This document shows positions 47,883 through 57,044 of a stretch of DNA of 64,000 bases, piece by piece; position 1 is the stretch's first letter; every line of letters begins with the position of its first letter. Source of the stretch: Chitinophagaceae bacterium. GTDB lineage: Bacteria > Bacteroidota > Bacteroidia > Chitinophagales > Chitinophagaceae. The translations under genes were made by a program, and so were the position numbers. The notes under the pieces are model-generated. The model did not search any database and had not been told where the DNA came from. It worked only from the letters and a program-made list of their open reading frames with translations. The stretch spans positions 1-64,000 of the forward strand of contig JADKKH010000008.1 in NCBI GenBank assembly GCA_016720585.1, read 5' to 3'.

Positions 47883-49100
47883 ATGCCCGGCTTTGAACTC
47901 TGGAGTGATAAAGAAAGAAAAGAAGTAAATGAGGTGCTGGAAACCGGCATCCTGATGCGTTATGGTTTTGACGGACCCAGGAAAGGCATCTGGAAAAGCA
48001 AAGAACTGGAAGATGCCATTTGCCAGACTTTTGGCAGCAAATATGCCCAGCTTACTTCCAGCGGTACAGCCGCATTAACCACCGCGATGAGTGCCCTGGG
48101 TATTGGTTATGGTGATGAGGTCATTACGCCTTCTTTTACATTTGTCGCAAGTTTTGAAGCGATACTAAGTGTGGGTGCTGTGCCGGTATTTGTGGATGTG
48201 GATGATACATTGACGCTCGCTCCCGATGCGGTACGCAAAGCCATCACCCCTCAGACAAAAGCCATCATGCCCGTACATATGTGTGGCAGCATGGCGGATA
48301 TGGATGCGTTGCTGGCGATTTGTAAAGAACATAAATTGATTTTACTCGAAGATGCCTGCCAGAGTATCGGGGGAACATACAAAGGAAAACATCTTGGCAC
48401 TATCGGTGATGCCGGATCTTTTTCATTTGATTTTGTAAAAACCATCACCTGTGCCGAAGGGGGTGTGGTAATGACCAACCGGGAAGATATCTATCTCAAA
48501 TCGGATGGTTATACGGATCATGGTCATGATCATACGGGTGTTGACCGGGGCGCTGACCTGCATCCGTTTATTGGTTACAACTACCGCATTTCTGAATTAC
48601 ATGCTGCCGTTGGCCTGGCACAGATAAAAAGATTGGATGAATTTCTTTCTATCCAGAAAAAAAATCATGCCCTCTTAAAAAACATTTTAGCACAGGTACC
48701 TGAAGTTTCTTTCCGGCGGATCCCCGATCCGGAAGGCGACAGTTGCAGTTTTATAAGCTGGTTTTTACCAACAGCAGCCATAACCGCTGCAGTGGTCATT
48801 GAAATGAAAGCTCAGGGAATTCTTCCCGGTAATTTTTACTGGTATGATAACAACTGGCATTATATCCGCAAGTGGGACCACCTGAAAAATGCTGTCACAC
48901 TAAATTCCCTGCATCCTGATCTGAAAGCAAGAGTTATCCATCATGCCACCAAAGATTTTACAGCCAGCGACGCTGTGATGAGCCGCTGCATTTCTACTGC
49001 TATCAGTTTATTGTGGACTGAAGAGCAAATAAAAGAGAAAGGGGAAAAGATGGTGCATGTGATCAGGAAAGTATTAAGTGTGCAATCAGTTTCACGTTAA
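47883..49100 (+). CDS. DegT/DnrJ-type aminotransferase, KdnA-like (8-amino-3,8-dideoxy-octulosonate transaminase)
   Basis: A 405-residue PLP enzyme. The start MPGFELWSDKERKEVNEVLE, then TGILMRYGFDGPRKGIWKSK, TSSGTAALTTAMSALGIGYG, IMPVHMCGSMADMDALLAIC, ILLEDACQSIGGTYKGKHLG and SFSFDFVKTITCAEGGVVMT (with the PLP lysine in FVKT) match, from memory, the Shewanella KdnA enzyme that makes 8-amino-Kdo for lipopolysaccharide. A generic sugar aminotransferase is the alternative. The partner alcohol dehydrogenase KdnB is not in view. The gene is single, with a promoter-like -7 element upstream. Confidence 0.65.
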   Translation: MPGFELWSDKERKEVNEVLETGILMRYGFDGPRKGIWKSKELEDAICQTFGSKYAQLTSSGTAALTTAMSALGIGYGDEVITPSFTFVASFEAILSVGAVPVFVDVDDTLTLAPDAVRKAITPQTKAIMPVHMCGSMADMDALLAICKEHKLILLEDACQSIGGTYKGKHLGTIGDAGSFSFDFVKTITCAEGGVVMTNREDIYLKSDGYTDHGHDHTGVDRGADLHPFIGYNYRISELHAAVGLAQIKRLDEFLSIQKKNHALLKNILAQVPEVSFRRIPDPEGDSCSFISWFLPTAAITAAVVIEMKAQGILPGNFYWYDNNWHYIRKWDHLKNAVTLNSLHPDLKARVIHHATKDFTASDAVMSRCISTAISLLWTEEQIKEKGEKMVHVIRKVLSVQSVSR

Positions 49101-49105
49101 TTTAC

Positions 49106-49537
49106 TTAGCGGGGCTTCGCGGCATTTGGTTTCTGTTCCAGGTAATTCACATACTCCAATGATCCCAGCCGGAAGCGAAGAGGTACCGAAGTGAATTTTT
49201 CAAACTTTAATTCCTGCTGGCAGAAATAACCAAGCGATTGGGAGTAATATTTTGGGGACAGGCTAAAGAGTTTGGTGCTTACTTGTTTAAAATTTTTTTC
49301 GGTCTTACCATAAGGTAGTGTCAAAAGACCCGGGCTGTAATCCGGCCCCGGATATTTCAGGCTGCTCTTTTTTACAAAAGAAGGCGCCTGCCGGTAGATC
49401 CACTGGGTTTGTTCATAATTCCTTCTGCCTACCTGCTCAATAAATTTTGGATGCTTATATGGTTTTTGGGCACATAAAAAAAGGGGCCAACTAAAACAAA
49501 ACAACACAACAATTATTTTAAGACTTCGTTGCGCCAT
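49106..49537 (-). CDS. Small secreted protein of unknown function
   Basis: A 143-residue protein starting [20 protein letters not shown] with signal cleavage after LCAQ; an upstream ATG at 49615 would place 26 residues before the signal. The mature protein is Lys/Tyr/Pro-rich ([60 protein letters not shown]). No family is recognised. It is divergent from rpoN with about 96 bases between. Confidence 0.65.
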   Translation of the reverse strand: MAQRSLKIIVVLFCFSWPLFLCAQKPYKHPKFIEQVGRRNYEQTQWIYRQAPSFVKKSSLKYPGPDYSPGLLTLPYGKTEKNFKQVSTKLFSLSPKYYSQSLGYFCQQELKFEKFTSVPLRFRLGSLEYVNYLEQKPNAAKPR

Positions 49538-49633
49538 CCTTAATTCTTTTGTACCTAAATTTACGGCATTATTTTTGATGTTTGGCCGGATTTTTGAAAA
49601 ACAGGGTCCAGCCACTAAATTCCCGAACGAACC

Positions 49634-51121
49634 ATGGCCCTAAGCCAGAGCTTACAGCAGCGGATGCTGCAAAAATTGTCGCCCCAGCAGATTCAACTCA
49701 TGAAACTGCTGCAGGTACCTACGGCCAGTCTTGAAGTGCGGATCAAAGAAGAAATGGAAGAAAATCCCGCCCTGGAACTGGACGAAGATAAACATGAAGA
49801 TGCCGATGAGATGAAAGATGAGTTTAGTGAACCCGGAGAAGAGGAAATGCAGGAAAAGGACGGCAGTGATGATGAATACGAGAATATCGATGTCAGCGAA
49901 TATGTGCAGGAGGGTGATGATGAAGTAGGGGATTATAAATTACGCGATGAAAATTATCCCGAAGAAGATGACGGCAGACAGCTTCCCTTTAAAACCGAGG
50001 CCAGCTTTTATGAATTGCTGAATGACCAGCTCGGTCTCCTTAAACTTGAAGAGAAAGAACATACTATTGCCGAGCAGATCATCGGCAGTATTGATGAAGA
50101 TGGATATTTAAGAAGAGAAACGGCTGCCATTGTTGACGACCTGGCTTTTCGTCAGAATATTATTACCACCCCCGAAGAAACAGAGGCGTTGATAAAACGT
50201 ATCCAGCAGTTTGACCCGCCCGGAGTAGCTGCCCGGAATTTACAGGAATGCTTATTACTGCAACTATATCGCCAGAAAGAAGAAGGCAAACCCGTTGATA
50301 TTGCCATCAGGGCCATCACCAAATACTTTGATGAGTTTACCAAAAAACATTACGAAAAAATTCAACGGGGACTCAACCTGGATGATGACCAGTTGCGGGA
50401 CGTAATGCAGGTCATTGTGCGGCTGAATCCTAAGCCCGGGGGCACGGTTGGTGAAACAAACAAAGCCGGAAACTATGTGGTTCCCGATTTTTTTATGTTG
50501 AATAATGCCGGTAAACTGGAGCTGACACTGAATAGCCGCAATGCCCCGGAACTCCGCATCAGCGAAGGTTACAGGGATATGCTGAAAGAATATGACCGGG
50601 GCGCCAAGAAAGATAAACGACAAAAAGAAGCCGTACTTTTTATCAAGCAAAAAATTGATTCAGCCCGATGGTTTATTGATGCTATTAAACAACGGCAACA
50701 CACCCTGCTCAGTACGATGAATGCCATCATGGAGCATCAGTATAGTTTCTTCCTTACAGGTGACGAAACAGAACTGAACCCGATGATATTAAAAGATATT
50801 GCCGAAAAAACAAACCTGGATATCTCTACCGTAAGCCGTGTGGCCAACAGCAAATTTGTACAAACCGAATTCGGTACTTACCGGTTGAAATTTTTCTTCA
50901 GTGAATCATTAAGTACGGACAGCGGTGAAGAAGTTTCCACCCGGGAAGTAAAGAAGATCCTCAGCGATATGATAGAAGCGGAAGAAAAGAAACACCCGCT
51001 CAGTGATGAACGGCTAACGGAATTATTGCAGGAAAAAGGATACAATATTGCCCGCCGTACGGTGGCCAAATACCGGGAGCAACTCAACATTTCGGTAGCC
51101 CGGCTTAGAAAGCAGCTTTGA
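49634..51121 (+). CDS. rpoN: RNA polymerase sigma-54 factor RpoN
   Basis: A 495-residue sigma-54. Residues 1-50 form the Q/L-rich activator-interacting region ([20 protein letters not shown]). Residues about 50-120 are the acidic region ([16 protein letters not shown]). The core-binding domain spans about 130-330 and includes [20 protein letters not shown]. The HTH region is near [20 protein letters not shown]. The C-terminal RpoN box reads [14 protein letters not shown], exactly the promoter -24 recognition motif. It requires an AAA+ activator to open promoters. The gene is intact. A partial copy of its 3' end lies downstream. Confidence 0.97.
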   Translation: MALSQSLQQRMLQKLSPQQIQLMKLLQVPTASLEVRIKEEMEENPALELDEDKHEDADEMKDEFSEPGEEEMQEKDGSDDEYENIDVSEYVQEGDDEVGDYKLRDENYPEEDDGRQLPFKTEASFYELLNDQLGLLKLEEKEHTIAEQIIGSIDEDGYLRRETAAIVDDLAFRQNIITTPEETEALIKRIQQFDPPGVAARNLQECLLLQLYRQKEEGKPVDIAIRAITKYFDEFTKKHYEKIQRGLNLDDDQLRDVMQVIVRLNPKPGGTVGETNKAGNYVVPDFFMLNNAGKLELTLNSRNAPELRISEGYRDMLKEYDRGAKKDKRQKEAVLFIKQKIDSARWFIDAIKQRQHTLLSTMNAIMEHQYSFFLTGDETELNPMILKDIAEKTNLDISTVSRVANSKFVQTEFGTYRLKFFFSESLSTDSGEEVSTREVKKILSDMIEAEEKKHPLSDERLTELLQEKGYNIARRTVAKYREQLNISVARLRKQL

Positions 51122-51303
51122 TTTTTGGGCCACAAAATTTCACGAATAACACGAAAAATTTAGATCTAACTTTAGTTTAAATGCTAGTATCGTGAATTAC
51201 TCTCATCATTTCGGTAGCCCGGCCATTAAGCAGTTTTGTTTTGGCCAAATGAGACAAAAAGATGCTTAGCCAGCTAACCTTCATGCCATTCTGTGGCTAA
51301 CTC
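51122..51303. repeat. Intergenic region with a partial duplicate of the rpoN 3' end
   Basis: Bases 51207-51223 (CATTTCGGTAGCCCGGC) exactly repeat 17 bases from the end of rpoN at 51088-51104. The following bases stay similar through GCAG-TTTG-TTTTGGCCA. No gene is present. Confidence 0.6.
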
Positions 51304-51669
51304 TTAAAAAGGTAAATCTTCTTTATTCTCTTCCCCAAAGCTTTCGGGATGTCCATTATCAACATATTCCTCTCCACCATTACCTGAAGAACCGGATTTG
51401 GGAGCCCCGCCCGCCTCAATCTTCCAGGCTTTTACATCGGTGTACCAGCGTCTGTTGTATTCCCGGCTTTCCACATCAAATGAAATATTGAGTTGTGCAC
51501 CAACCTGCAACTGGCTCTCATTTATTTTGTCGCCCCAGATGGAAATACAAACCTTTTTGGGGTATTGACCTTCTGTTTCTACAATGATGTCCTGCTTTTT
51601 CCAAACACCGTTTTTTCCGGTACCGGTCTGCAGGGGTAATATCTGGATAAGTTTGGCTGTTAATTGCAT
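51304..51669 (-). CDS. DUF3127 domain protein (OB-fold)
   Basis: A 121-residue protein starting MQLTAKLIQILPLQTGTGKN at 51669; an in-frame ATG at 51699 adds ten residues. GVWKKQDIIVETEGQYPKKV, CISIWGDKINESQLQVGAQL, ISFDVESREYNRRWYTDVKA are the DUF3127 strands, and the C-terminus is acidic (ENKEDLPF), as in single-stranded-DNA-binding proteins. The family is a predicted OB-fold protein common in Bacteroidota. Binding of nucleic acid is inferred. Confidence 0.85.
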   Translation of the reverse strand: MQLTAKLIQILPLQTGTGKNGVWKKQDIIVETEGQYPKKVCISIWGDKINESQLQVGAQLNISFDVESREYNRRWYTDVKAWKIEAGGAPKSGSSGNGGEEYVDNGHPESFGEENKEDLPF

Positions 51670-51824
51670 GTGAAAGTTATTTGCCGATAAAGTTACCATA
51701 TAGAGGCAGATAAACCTCAGTTATAAAACCTGCCGGGATCTTTTTTAAAAAAACACTCGCATTCATTTTGAATGAATAAGCAAAGTAGTATTTTACACGG
51801 CTAAACATTTACCAACCCATATTT

Positions 51825-53252
51825 ATGGTTTTCGCCAGCCTGCTTTTCATTTTTATTTTCCTTCCGCTAAACCTGATTCTATATTATAGCAGTAAAAACC
51901 CCAAATGGAGAAATGGGGTTCTGATTGTTTTCTCGTTGATTTTTTATGGCTGGGGTGAGCCTATCTGGATCTCCCTGCTGATTCTATCCTCCCTGTTTGA
52001 CTGGGCCAATGCACTTTTTATACAAAAACACCGGGGTACTAAATGGGCAAAAATTGGAGTTGTAATAACCCTGGTCTTTAATTTGGGTTTGCTGGCCACT
52101 TTTAAATATGATGTATTCCTGGTTAACCAGGTCAATGCACTTTTAGGAACCTCATTCACTGCGCCGGGTTATGCATTGCCTATTGGTATTTCCTTTTATA
52201 CATTTCACACCATATCTTATGTTGTGGATGTTTACCGCGGCGATATTAAAGCACAACGATCCTTTCCAAATTTTTTAATGTATGTCTCACTTTATTCTTC
52301 TTTGGTAGCCGGCCCTATTATCCGTTATGCACATGTAGCAACTGAAATATACGGACGTAAAGAAAACCTGAAGGATTTCAGTCTTGGCCTTTCCCGTTTT
52401 TGTATCGGCTTGTTTAAAAAAGTAATCATTGCCAATGTGGCGGCTGAGATAGTAAAAAAATATATGGGCGACAACAGTGCCCCCTTAAGCATGACGGGAC
52501 TTTTATCGCTATCCAGTTTTGAAGCCTGGGTAGGATTGATCATGTTCGCCATACAGATTTACTTTGACTTTTCAGGGTACTCGGATATGGCGATTGGCCT
52601 GGGAAGGATGTTTGGCTTTCATTTCCGTGAAAACTTTAATTATCCCTACATCGCCAAATCTATTGGTGAGTTTTGGCGGAGATGGCATATATCTTTAGGA
52701 AGTATTTTCAGGGACTATGTTTATATCCCTTTGGGGGGCAACAAAAAACGGGTCTACCTGAATCTTTTTATTGTCTGGTTCCTGACAGGCATGTGGCATG
52801 GTCCCAGCTGGAATTTTATTTTCTGGGGTCTTTATTTTTTTATTTTTATATCCCTGGAAAGGATCTTTTTATTAAAAGTATTGGAGAAAATCCCTGCTTT
52901 CTTTTCGCACCTTTATGCATTATTGGTCATAGTTCCGGGTTGGGTTATTTTCTATTTTACAGATACAGAGATACTGATCGCTTATGTAAAAAAATTGTTT
53001 TCGTTCCGCGCCGGGCCAAATGGCAATATGGAAGTGATGAGTACCCTTACGACGCATTTATTCTGGCTCATACTCGCCATTATGCTGTGTATGCCGGTGT
53101 ATCATAAAGTGAAAGCCTGGGTGGATAAAAAAACAAGCCGTATGACCTTTTATGATACTGCTACTATCGGTTTTAACGTGGTACTGCTTTTCATTTGTGT
53201 GGCCCAATTGGTAGGTAAAAGTTATAACCCGTTTATTTATTTCCGGTTTTGA
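51825..53252 (+). CDS. MBOAT family O-acyltransferase (AlgI-like)
   Basis: A 475-residue polytopic membrane protein. GYALPIGISFYTFHTISYVV, YVSLYSSLVAGPIIRYAHVA, FAIQIYFDFSGYSDMAIGLG, FWRRWHISLGSIFRDYVYIP and TGMWHGPSWNFIFWG are AlgI signatures; the His in MWHG is the expected catalytic residue. AlgI-type enzymes pass acetyl groups across the membrane to a periplasmic acceptor such as AlgJ/AlgX. The next two genes encode DHHW proteins that fit this role. The acetylated polymer is unknown. Confidence 0.93.
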   Translation: MVFASLLFIFIFLPLNLILYYSSKNPKWRNGVLIVFSLIFYGWGEPIWISLLILSSLFDWANALFIQKHRGTKWAKIGVVITLVFNLGLLATFKYDVFLVNQVNALLGTSFTAPGYALPIGISFYTFHTISYVVDVYRGDIKAQRSFPNFLMYVSLYSSLVAGPIIRYAHVATEIYGRKENLKDFSLGLSRFCIGLFKKVIIANVAAEIVKKYMGDNSAPLSMTGLLSLSSFEAWVGLIMFAIQIYFDFSGYSDMAIGLGRMFGFHFRENFNYPYIAKSIGEFWRRWHISLGSIFRDYVYIPLGGNKKRVYLNLFIVWFLTGMWHGPSWNFIFWGLYFFIFISLERIFLLKVLEKIPAFFSHLYALLVIVPGWVIFYFTDTEILIAYVKKLFSFRAGPNGNMEVMSTLTTHLFWLILAIMLCMPVYHKVKAWVDKKTSRMTFYDTATIGFNVVLLFICVAQLVGKSYNPFIYFRF

Positions 53253-53281
53253 CCGGGAAACAACCTAATGAAGTGACGTAT

Positions 53282-54550
53282 ATGAGTGATACAATAAATA
53301 AAAAAATACATCTTATTAACGTAATCGTTTTTGGTGGAATTCTATTGGCAGGTGGCATTGCTTCTTTAGCTATGAAAAAAGAAACGGTATCCGTAATGGA
53401 AAACCGTAAACTGGCCTCATTTCCTATATATTCTGATAGTGCTTTCTGGAAAGGAAAGTATTTTAAAGATATTGAAGCCTATTATGCTGATAATTTTCCG
53501 CTACGTGAAAAATGGGTGAATTTTTCTGCTGCATTCAGGAATTCAATTGGTTTTCAGTCCAGCGAGATCAAATTGTACGATGAGACCAATGATGCAGAAG
53601 CCAATGAGAAAAAAGATACGACTAAGGAATCAGTTAATGATGGCCCCTTAAAAGATGATGGTGCCACGGGTGAAATAAAGAAACGGGTATTTGTATTTAA
53701 GAACAGGGCTTTTGAAATGTTTGGCGGTGGTCCGGCCATGGGAAAATCCTATGCGGACGTTATTAATTCCTACAACCGGCTGCTGAAACCGGGAATACAG
53801 GTCTATAACCTGATCATCCCCGTGGCCCTTGAGTTTGAGATCACGGAGAAATATGCCAAGCTGCAAAAACCCAACCGGCCGGCCATTGAAAATATTTACA
53901 ATTCACTCGATTCGAATATCAAAAAAGTGTGGGCTATTGATGAAATAAGAAAACACCGCGGCGAGTATATTTATTTTAATACCGATCATCACTGGACCAG
54001 TCTCGGTGCTTATTATGCTTACAGAGCTTTCTGTGCTACTGCCGGTTTTACACCGGTTTCTTTGGACACGGTTGCGTATAAAACAAAACCCTCCTTTCTC
54101 GGTTCCTTGTATAGGCTAACAAGAGATCCGGGATTAAAAAGCAATCCGGACTCAGTCCGATATTACCTGTTCAGTGATTCACTGAACTTCTTTATAGGCA
54201 GCAGTAATAGTATTAACTACTGGGCCAAATCAAAAATGTATGGCGAAGGCGCCAGCGGACCCAACAGTTATTCTGTTTTTCTCCAGGGTGATCTGCCTAT
54301 TGTAAAAATGGAAACACAACATAAGAATGGAAGAAAAATTGCCGTGGTAAAAGAATCCTATGGGAATGCTTTTGCCTGTTTCCTGGTAAATAATTACGAA
54401 AAAGTTGTGGTGGTGGACCAGCGTTATTACACGGGTGATTTTATAGCCCTGTTAAAAGCAGAAGGCATAAACGAGCTGTTATTCATCAACAATATATTTG
54501 CAGCGCATACACCGTTTCACATTAATAAAATAATGGGATTAAAAAAATAA
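53282..54550 (+). CDS. DHHW family (AlgJ/AlgX-like) protein, partner of the O-acyltransferase
   Basis: A protein of about 422 residues starting MSDTINKKIHLINVIVFGGI with one N-terminal membrane helix (about 13-32). I chose the ATG at 53282; an upstream TTG would overlap the MBOAT stop. The external part has RKLASFPIYSDSAFWKGKYF (AlgJ-like opening). A linker insertion follows (about 110-135, ANEKKDTTKESVNDGPLKDD). The SGNH-like active-site motifs are YFNTDHHWTSLGAYYAYRAF (Asp/His) and VVKESYGNAFACFLVNNYEK (candidate Ser). It probably transfers acetyl from AlgI-like protein to a polysaccharide. Confidence 0.85.
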   Translation: MSDTINKKIHLINVIVFGGILLAGGIASLAMKKETVSVMENRKLASFPIYSDSAFWKGKYFKDIEAYYADNFPLREKWVNFSAAFRNSIGFQSSEIKLYDETNDAEANEKKDTTKESVNDGPLKDDGATGEIKKRVFVFKNRAFEMFGGGPAMGKSYADVINSYNRLLKPGIQVYNLIIPVALEFEITEKYAKLQKPNRPAIENIYNSLDSNIKKVWAIDEIRKHRGEYIYFNTDHHWTSLGAYYAYRAFCATAGFTPVSLDTVAYKTKPSFLGSLYRLTRDPGLKSNPDSVRYYLFSDSLNFFIGSSNSINYWAKSKMYGEGASGPNSYSVFLQGDLPIVKMETQHKNGRKIAVVKESYGNAFACFLVNNYEKVVVVDQRYYTGDFIALLKAEGINELLFINNIFAAHTPFHINKIMGLKK

Positions 54551-55620
54551 TGGTAAACCGTAGCCATATTTTTTTACTCGTTTCTATAGCCCTGGCTGCG
54601 TGTAATTCTGGTGCGAAGAAAAAAAACATTACCGGAACAGATACAACATCTCAGGTTAGTATTATAAAACCTGAGCCACCGGTACCTGAGATATTACCTG
54701 ACGATGGCCAGGTCGGTGTTAGAAAAAGGGCTGTCTTTATTTTTAAAAATAGGGGCTTCGAACTATTCAGCGGTGGTGGTGGAAATGGCAGGCAATACGC
54801 ATCTGTTGTTAATATGTACAGCCGATTAAGAATTCCCGGTATCAAAATTTACAATCTAATTATCCCTAATGGTTTTGAATTTGAAGTAACAGAAAAATAT
54901 AAAAAACTCATTACACCCGCCAAAGAAGCCATTAGATCTGTTTTCGCTGCTGAAGACCCGGAGATTATTAAAGTAAATCCAATAAATGAAATAAGAAAGC
55001 ATCGGACTGAATACATTTATTTTAATACCGACCATCACTGGACAAGCCTGGGTGCTTACTATGCTTACCGATCATTCTGTAACGCAGCGGGGCTTACGCC
55101 TGTTTCATTAGATACTATCCCTTCGAAAGTAAAACCTGGTTTCCTGGGTTTGTTTCATCGGCTTACAAGATCTGTTGTACTAAAAAACAATCCAGACTCG
55201 GTAAGGTATTATCTATTTCCCGACTCCATCAATTTTTACATTGGGAGCAGCAATTCCATTAAATATTGGGCAAAATCGAAAATGTATGCCGAAAAGGTAA
55301 GCGGTGCTAATAGTTATTCTGTTTTTCTGCAAGGCGATCTACCCATTTGCAAAATGGAAACACAACATAAGAATGGAAGAAGAATTGCATTAGTAAAAGA
55401 ATCATACGGCAATGCATTTGCACCATTCCTGATTAACAATTATGAAAAAATAATTGTGGTGGACTCCCGCTATTACAGTGGCGATTTTATTGCTATGCTA
55501 AAAGCAGAAGGAATCAATGAACTTCTATTCCTAAATAATATTTTTGCAGCGCATACACCGTTTCATATCAGCAATATAAAGGGATTGATGAACCCAGGCA
55601 GCCCGAAGGCAAAACCATAA
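54550..55620 (+). CDS. DHHW family lipoprotein, tandem paralogue
   Basis: A 356-residue paralogue of the previous gene. It begins MVNRSHIFLLVSIALAAC, a lipobox, so it is lipid-anchored rather than helix-anchored and lacks the AlgJ-like opening domain of its neighbour. Shared motifs: RKRAVFIFKNRGFELFSGGG, LRIPGIKIYNLIIPNGFEFE, YFNTDHHWTSLGAYYAYRSF, VKESYGNAFAPFLINNYEK and INELLFLNNIFAAHTPFHIS. Its ATG overlaps the stop of the first copy. This is a tandem duplication followed by a change of anchor. Confidence 0.85.
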   Translation: MVNRSHIFLLVSIALAACNSGAKKKNITGTDTTSQVSIIKPEPPVPEILPDDGQVGVRKRAVFIFKNRGFELFSGGGGNGRQYASVVNMYSRLRIPGIKIYNLIIPNGFEFEVTEKYKKLITPAKEAIRSVFAAEDPEIIKVNPINEIRKHRTEYIYFNTDHHWTSLGAYYAYRSFCNAAGLTPVSLDTIPSKVKPGFLGLFHRLTRSVVLKNNPDSVRYYLFPDSINFYIGSSNSIKYWAKSKMYAEKVSGANSYSVFLQGDLPICKMETQHKNGRRIALVKESYGNAFAPFLINNYEKIIVVDSRYYSGDFIAMLKAEGINELLFLNNIFAAHTPFHISNIKGLMNPGSPKAKP

Positions 55621-55638
55621 ACTGCAAAGAATAAACAC

Positions 55639-56070
55639 TTACAGTTTTAAATGCTTCTGTACCCAAATAACTTTAGGTTTTAATTCTTTCGTGTATTTAT
55701 CCCCTGTGGCATAACCCGCATGTTTTAAGAAATCATAGTAAGTGCCTTTGGGATGTTTTGCCCGCCATTTGGGGTACCGCTTATCCTGCCACTTTTTATA
55801 ATATTCAATACAGTCTTCGTCTGAATCAAATTTCTTGCATTTATTTCCTTTTATATAAAAGCCAAACAGGTTGTGGTAGCGGAGGCAGCATTTTTTACAG
55901 GCCAGGTTGCCCGTTTCCTGCATGCACTGGGCCATGACAAAATCAGGATGCAGTATGCCGGCCGCTTTGATGGCATCGTACATAGCCTGCATTTTGGGTT
56001 TATTGATATTCTGGGAAAAAGCCTGCTGGAAAAAGAATAACAGGAACAAAGCAGACAGAAGCTTCTTCAT
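55639..56070 (-). CDS. Secreted glucosaminidase-domain protein
   Basis: A 143-residue protein with a signal peptide (MKKLLSALFLLFFFQQAFSQ). The mature part has AAGILHPDFVMAQCMQETGN with the catalytic Glu of mannosyl-glycoprotein endo-beta-N-acetylglucosaminidase-like domains, then YHNLFGFYIKGNKCKKFDSD and KEYTKELKPK-type tail. It probably cleaves peptidoglycan glycan strands. The upstream in-frame ATG at 56097 is not preferred. It is convergent with the DHHW operon. Confidence 0.82.
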   Translation of the reverse strand: MKKLLSALFLLFFFQQAFSQNINKPKMQAMYDAIKAAGILHPDFVMAQCMQETGNLACKKCCLRYHNLFGFYIKGNKCKKFDSDEDCIEYYKKWQDKRYPKWRAKHPKGTYYDFLKHAGYATGDKYTKELKPKVIWVQKHLKL

Positions 56071-56210
56071 GCTTGTTGGTTTAGTTAAAAATAGCACTGG
56101 TTTTATAAAAGGATCAGGGACCTGAATTATAAATATACAAAAACCGCACCCTTTTCATCAATTCCTTTACTTTGCATACAAGAAATTTACCTGAAATTAT
56201 TTTTTCCCAC

Positions 56211-56280
56211 AAAAGCACCAAGAACACATAGGTTATGATCTATTCTTTTACTTTGTGCCCTTTGCGGCTTTGTGGGAGAC
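56211..56280. repeat. Dispersed inverted repeat (CACAAA/TTTGTG type)
   Basis: A CCACAAAAGCACCAAGAACA block on the left and a TTTGTGCCCTTTGCGGCTTT block on the right are roughly inverted copies. The same type of sequence occurs at 19863-19985. It lies just upstream of the PAP2-like gene and is non-coding. Confidence 0.4.
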
Positions 56281-56316
56281 TTCTTCAGAGAGCCATTTTA
56301 CAGAATCAACTATTTT

Positions 56317-57027
56317 ATGAGTACAGGATTGATCATTGATGAAAAAAATCAGTTTCAGGAAGTCAGTAGTGTTGATTTCCCCCGGCAACCTGCGGCACTG
56401 AGACTGGGAGCAAAAATTATCTCGTATATTTTTCACCCGATCTTTGTACCGGTTTATATTGTTTGGTTCCTGGTATATGTGCATCCTTATCTTTTTGCAG
56501 GGTTTCCTGAATTTCAAAAAGTTCGGGTCGTTATAATGGCCGGGGTGACCTTTACTTTTTTTCCCCTGGTTACCATTCTTTTATTAAAAGCCTTAAAATT
56601 TATTGATTCCATTTATCTGCGTACCCAAAAAGAAAGGGTGATACCTTTTATTGCCTGCATGACCTGGTATTTCTGGATCTGGTATGTATGGAACAATTTT
56701 GGAAAAACACAGGATGTGGTGGATATGCCCCCGGAGGCGGTAAAATTTGCCCTGGCCACTTTTATCAGCACCATCATTGGTCTTATGGTGAATATTAAAA
56801 TGAAAGTAAGCCTGCATGCGATTTCTGCCGGCATTGTAGCAGCTTTCTTTGTATTTATGGCTCTTACGCAACCGCTCAGCTTTGGAATCTGGTTAGCCAT
56901 TGTTTTTTTACTTACCGGTTTGGTATGTACAGCCAGATTTCTTGTTTCGGATCATACGACACAGGAAGTGTATGTCGGGCTGGGAGTAGGTGCTGTTTCA
57001 ATGCTGATTGCAGCCTGGGTCGGGTAA
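56317..57027 (+). CDS. PAP2-superfamily-like polytopic membrane protein
   Basis: A 236-residue protein starting MSTGLIIDEKNQFQEVSSVD at 56317; an upstream ATG at 56272 lies inside the repeat sequence. About six helices follow, among them IFHPIFVPVYIVWFLVYVHP, TWYFWIWYVWNNFG and IVAAFFVFMALTQPLSFGIW. RTQKERVIPFIAC and KVSLHAISAGIVAAFF recall the KS-x-H half of PAP2 phosphatase motifs, but the full catalytic set is not clear. A lipid phosphatase role is therefore only a possibility. Confidence 0.6.
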   Translation: MSTGLIIDEKNQFQEVSSVDFPRQPAALRLGAKIISYIFHPIFVPVYIVWFLVYVHPYLFAGFPEFQKVRVVIMAGVTFTFFPLVTILLLKALKFIDSIYLRTQKERVIPFIACMTWYFWIWYVWNNFGKTQDVVDMPPEAVKFALATFISTIIGLMVNIKMKVSLHAISAGIVAAFFVFMALTQPLSFGIWLAIVFLLTGLVCTARFLVSDHTTQEVYVGLGVGAVSMLIAAWVG

Positions 57028-57044
57028 TTTATTGTCGGATATTC

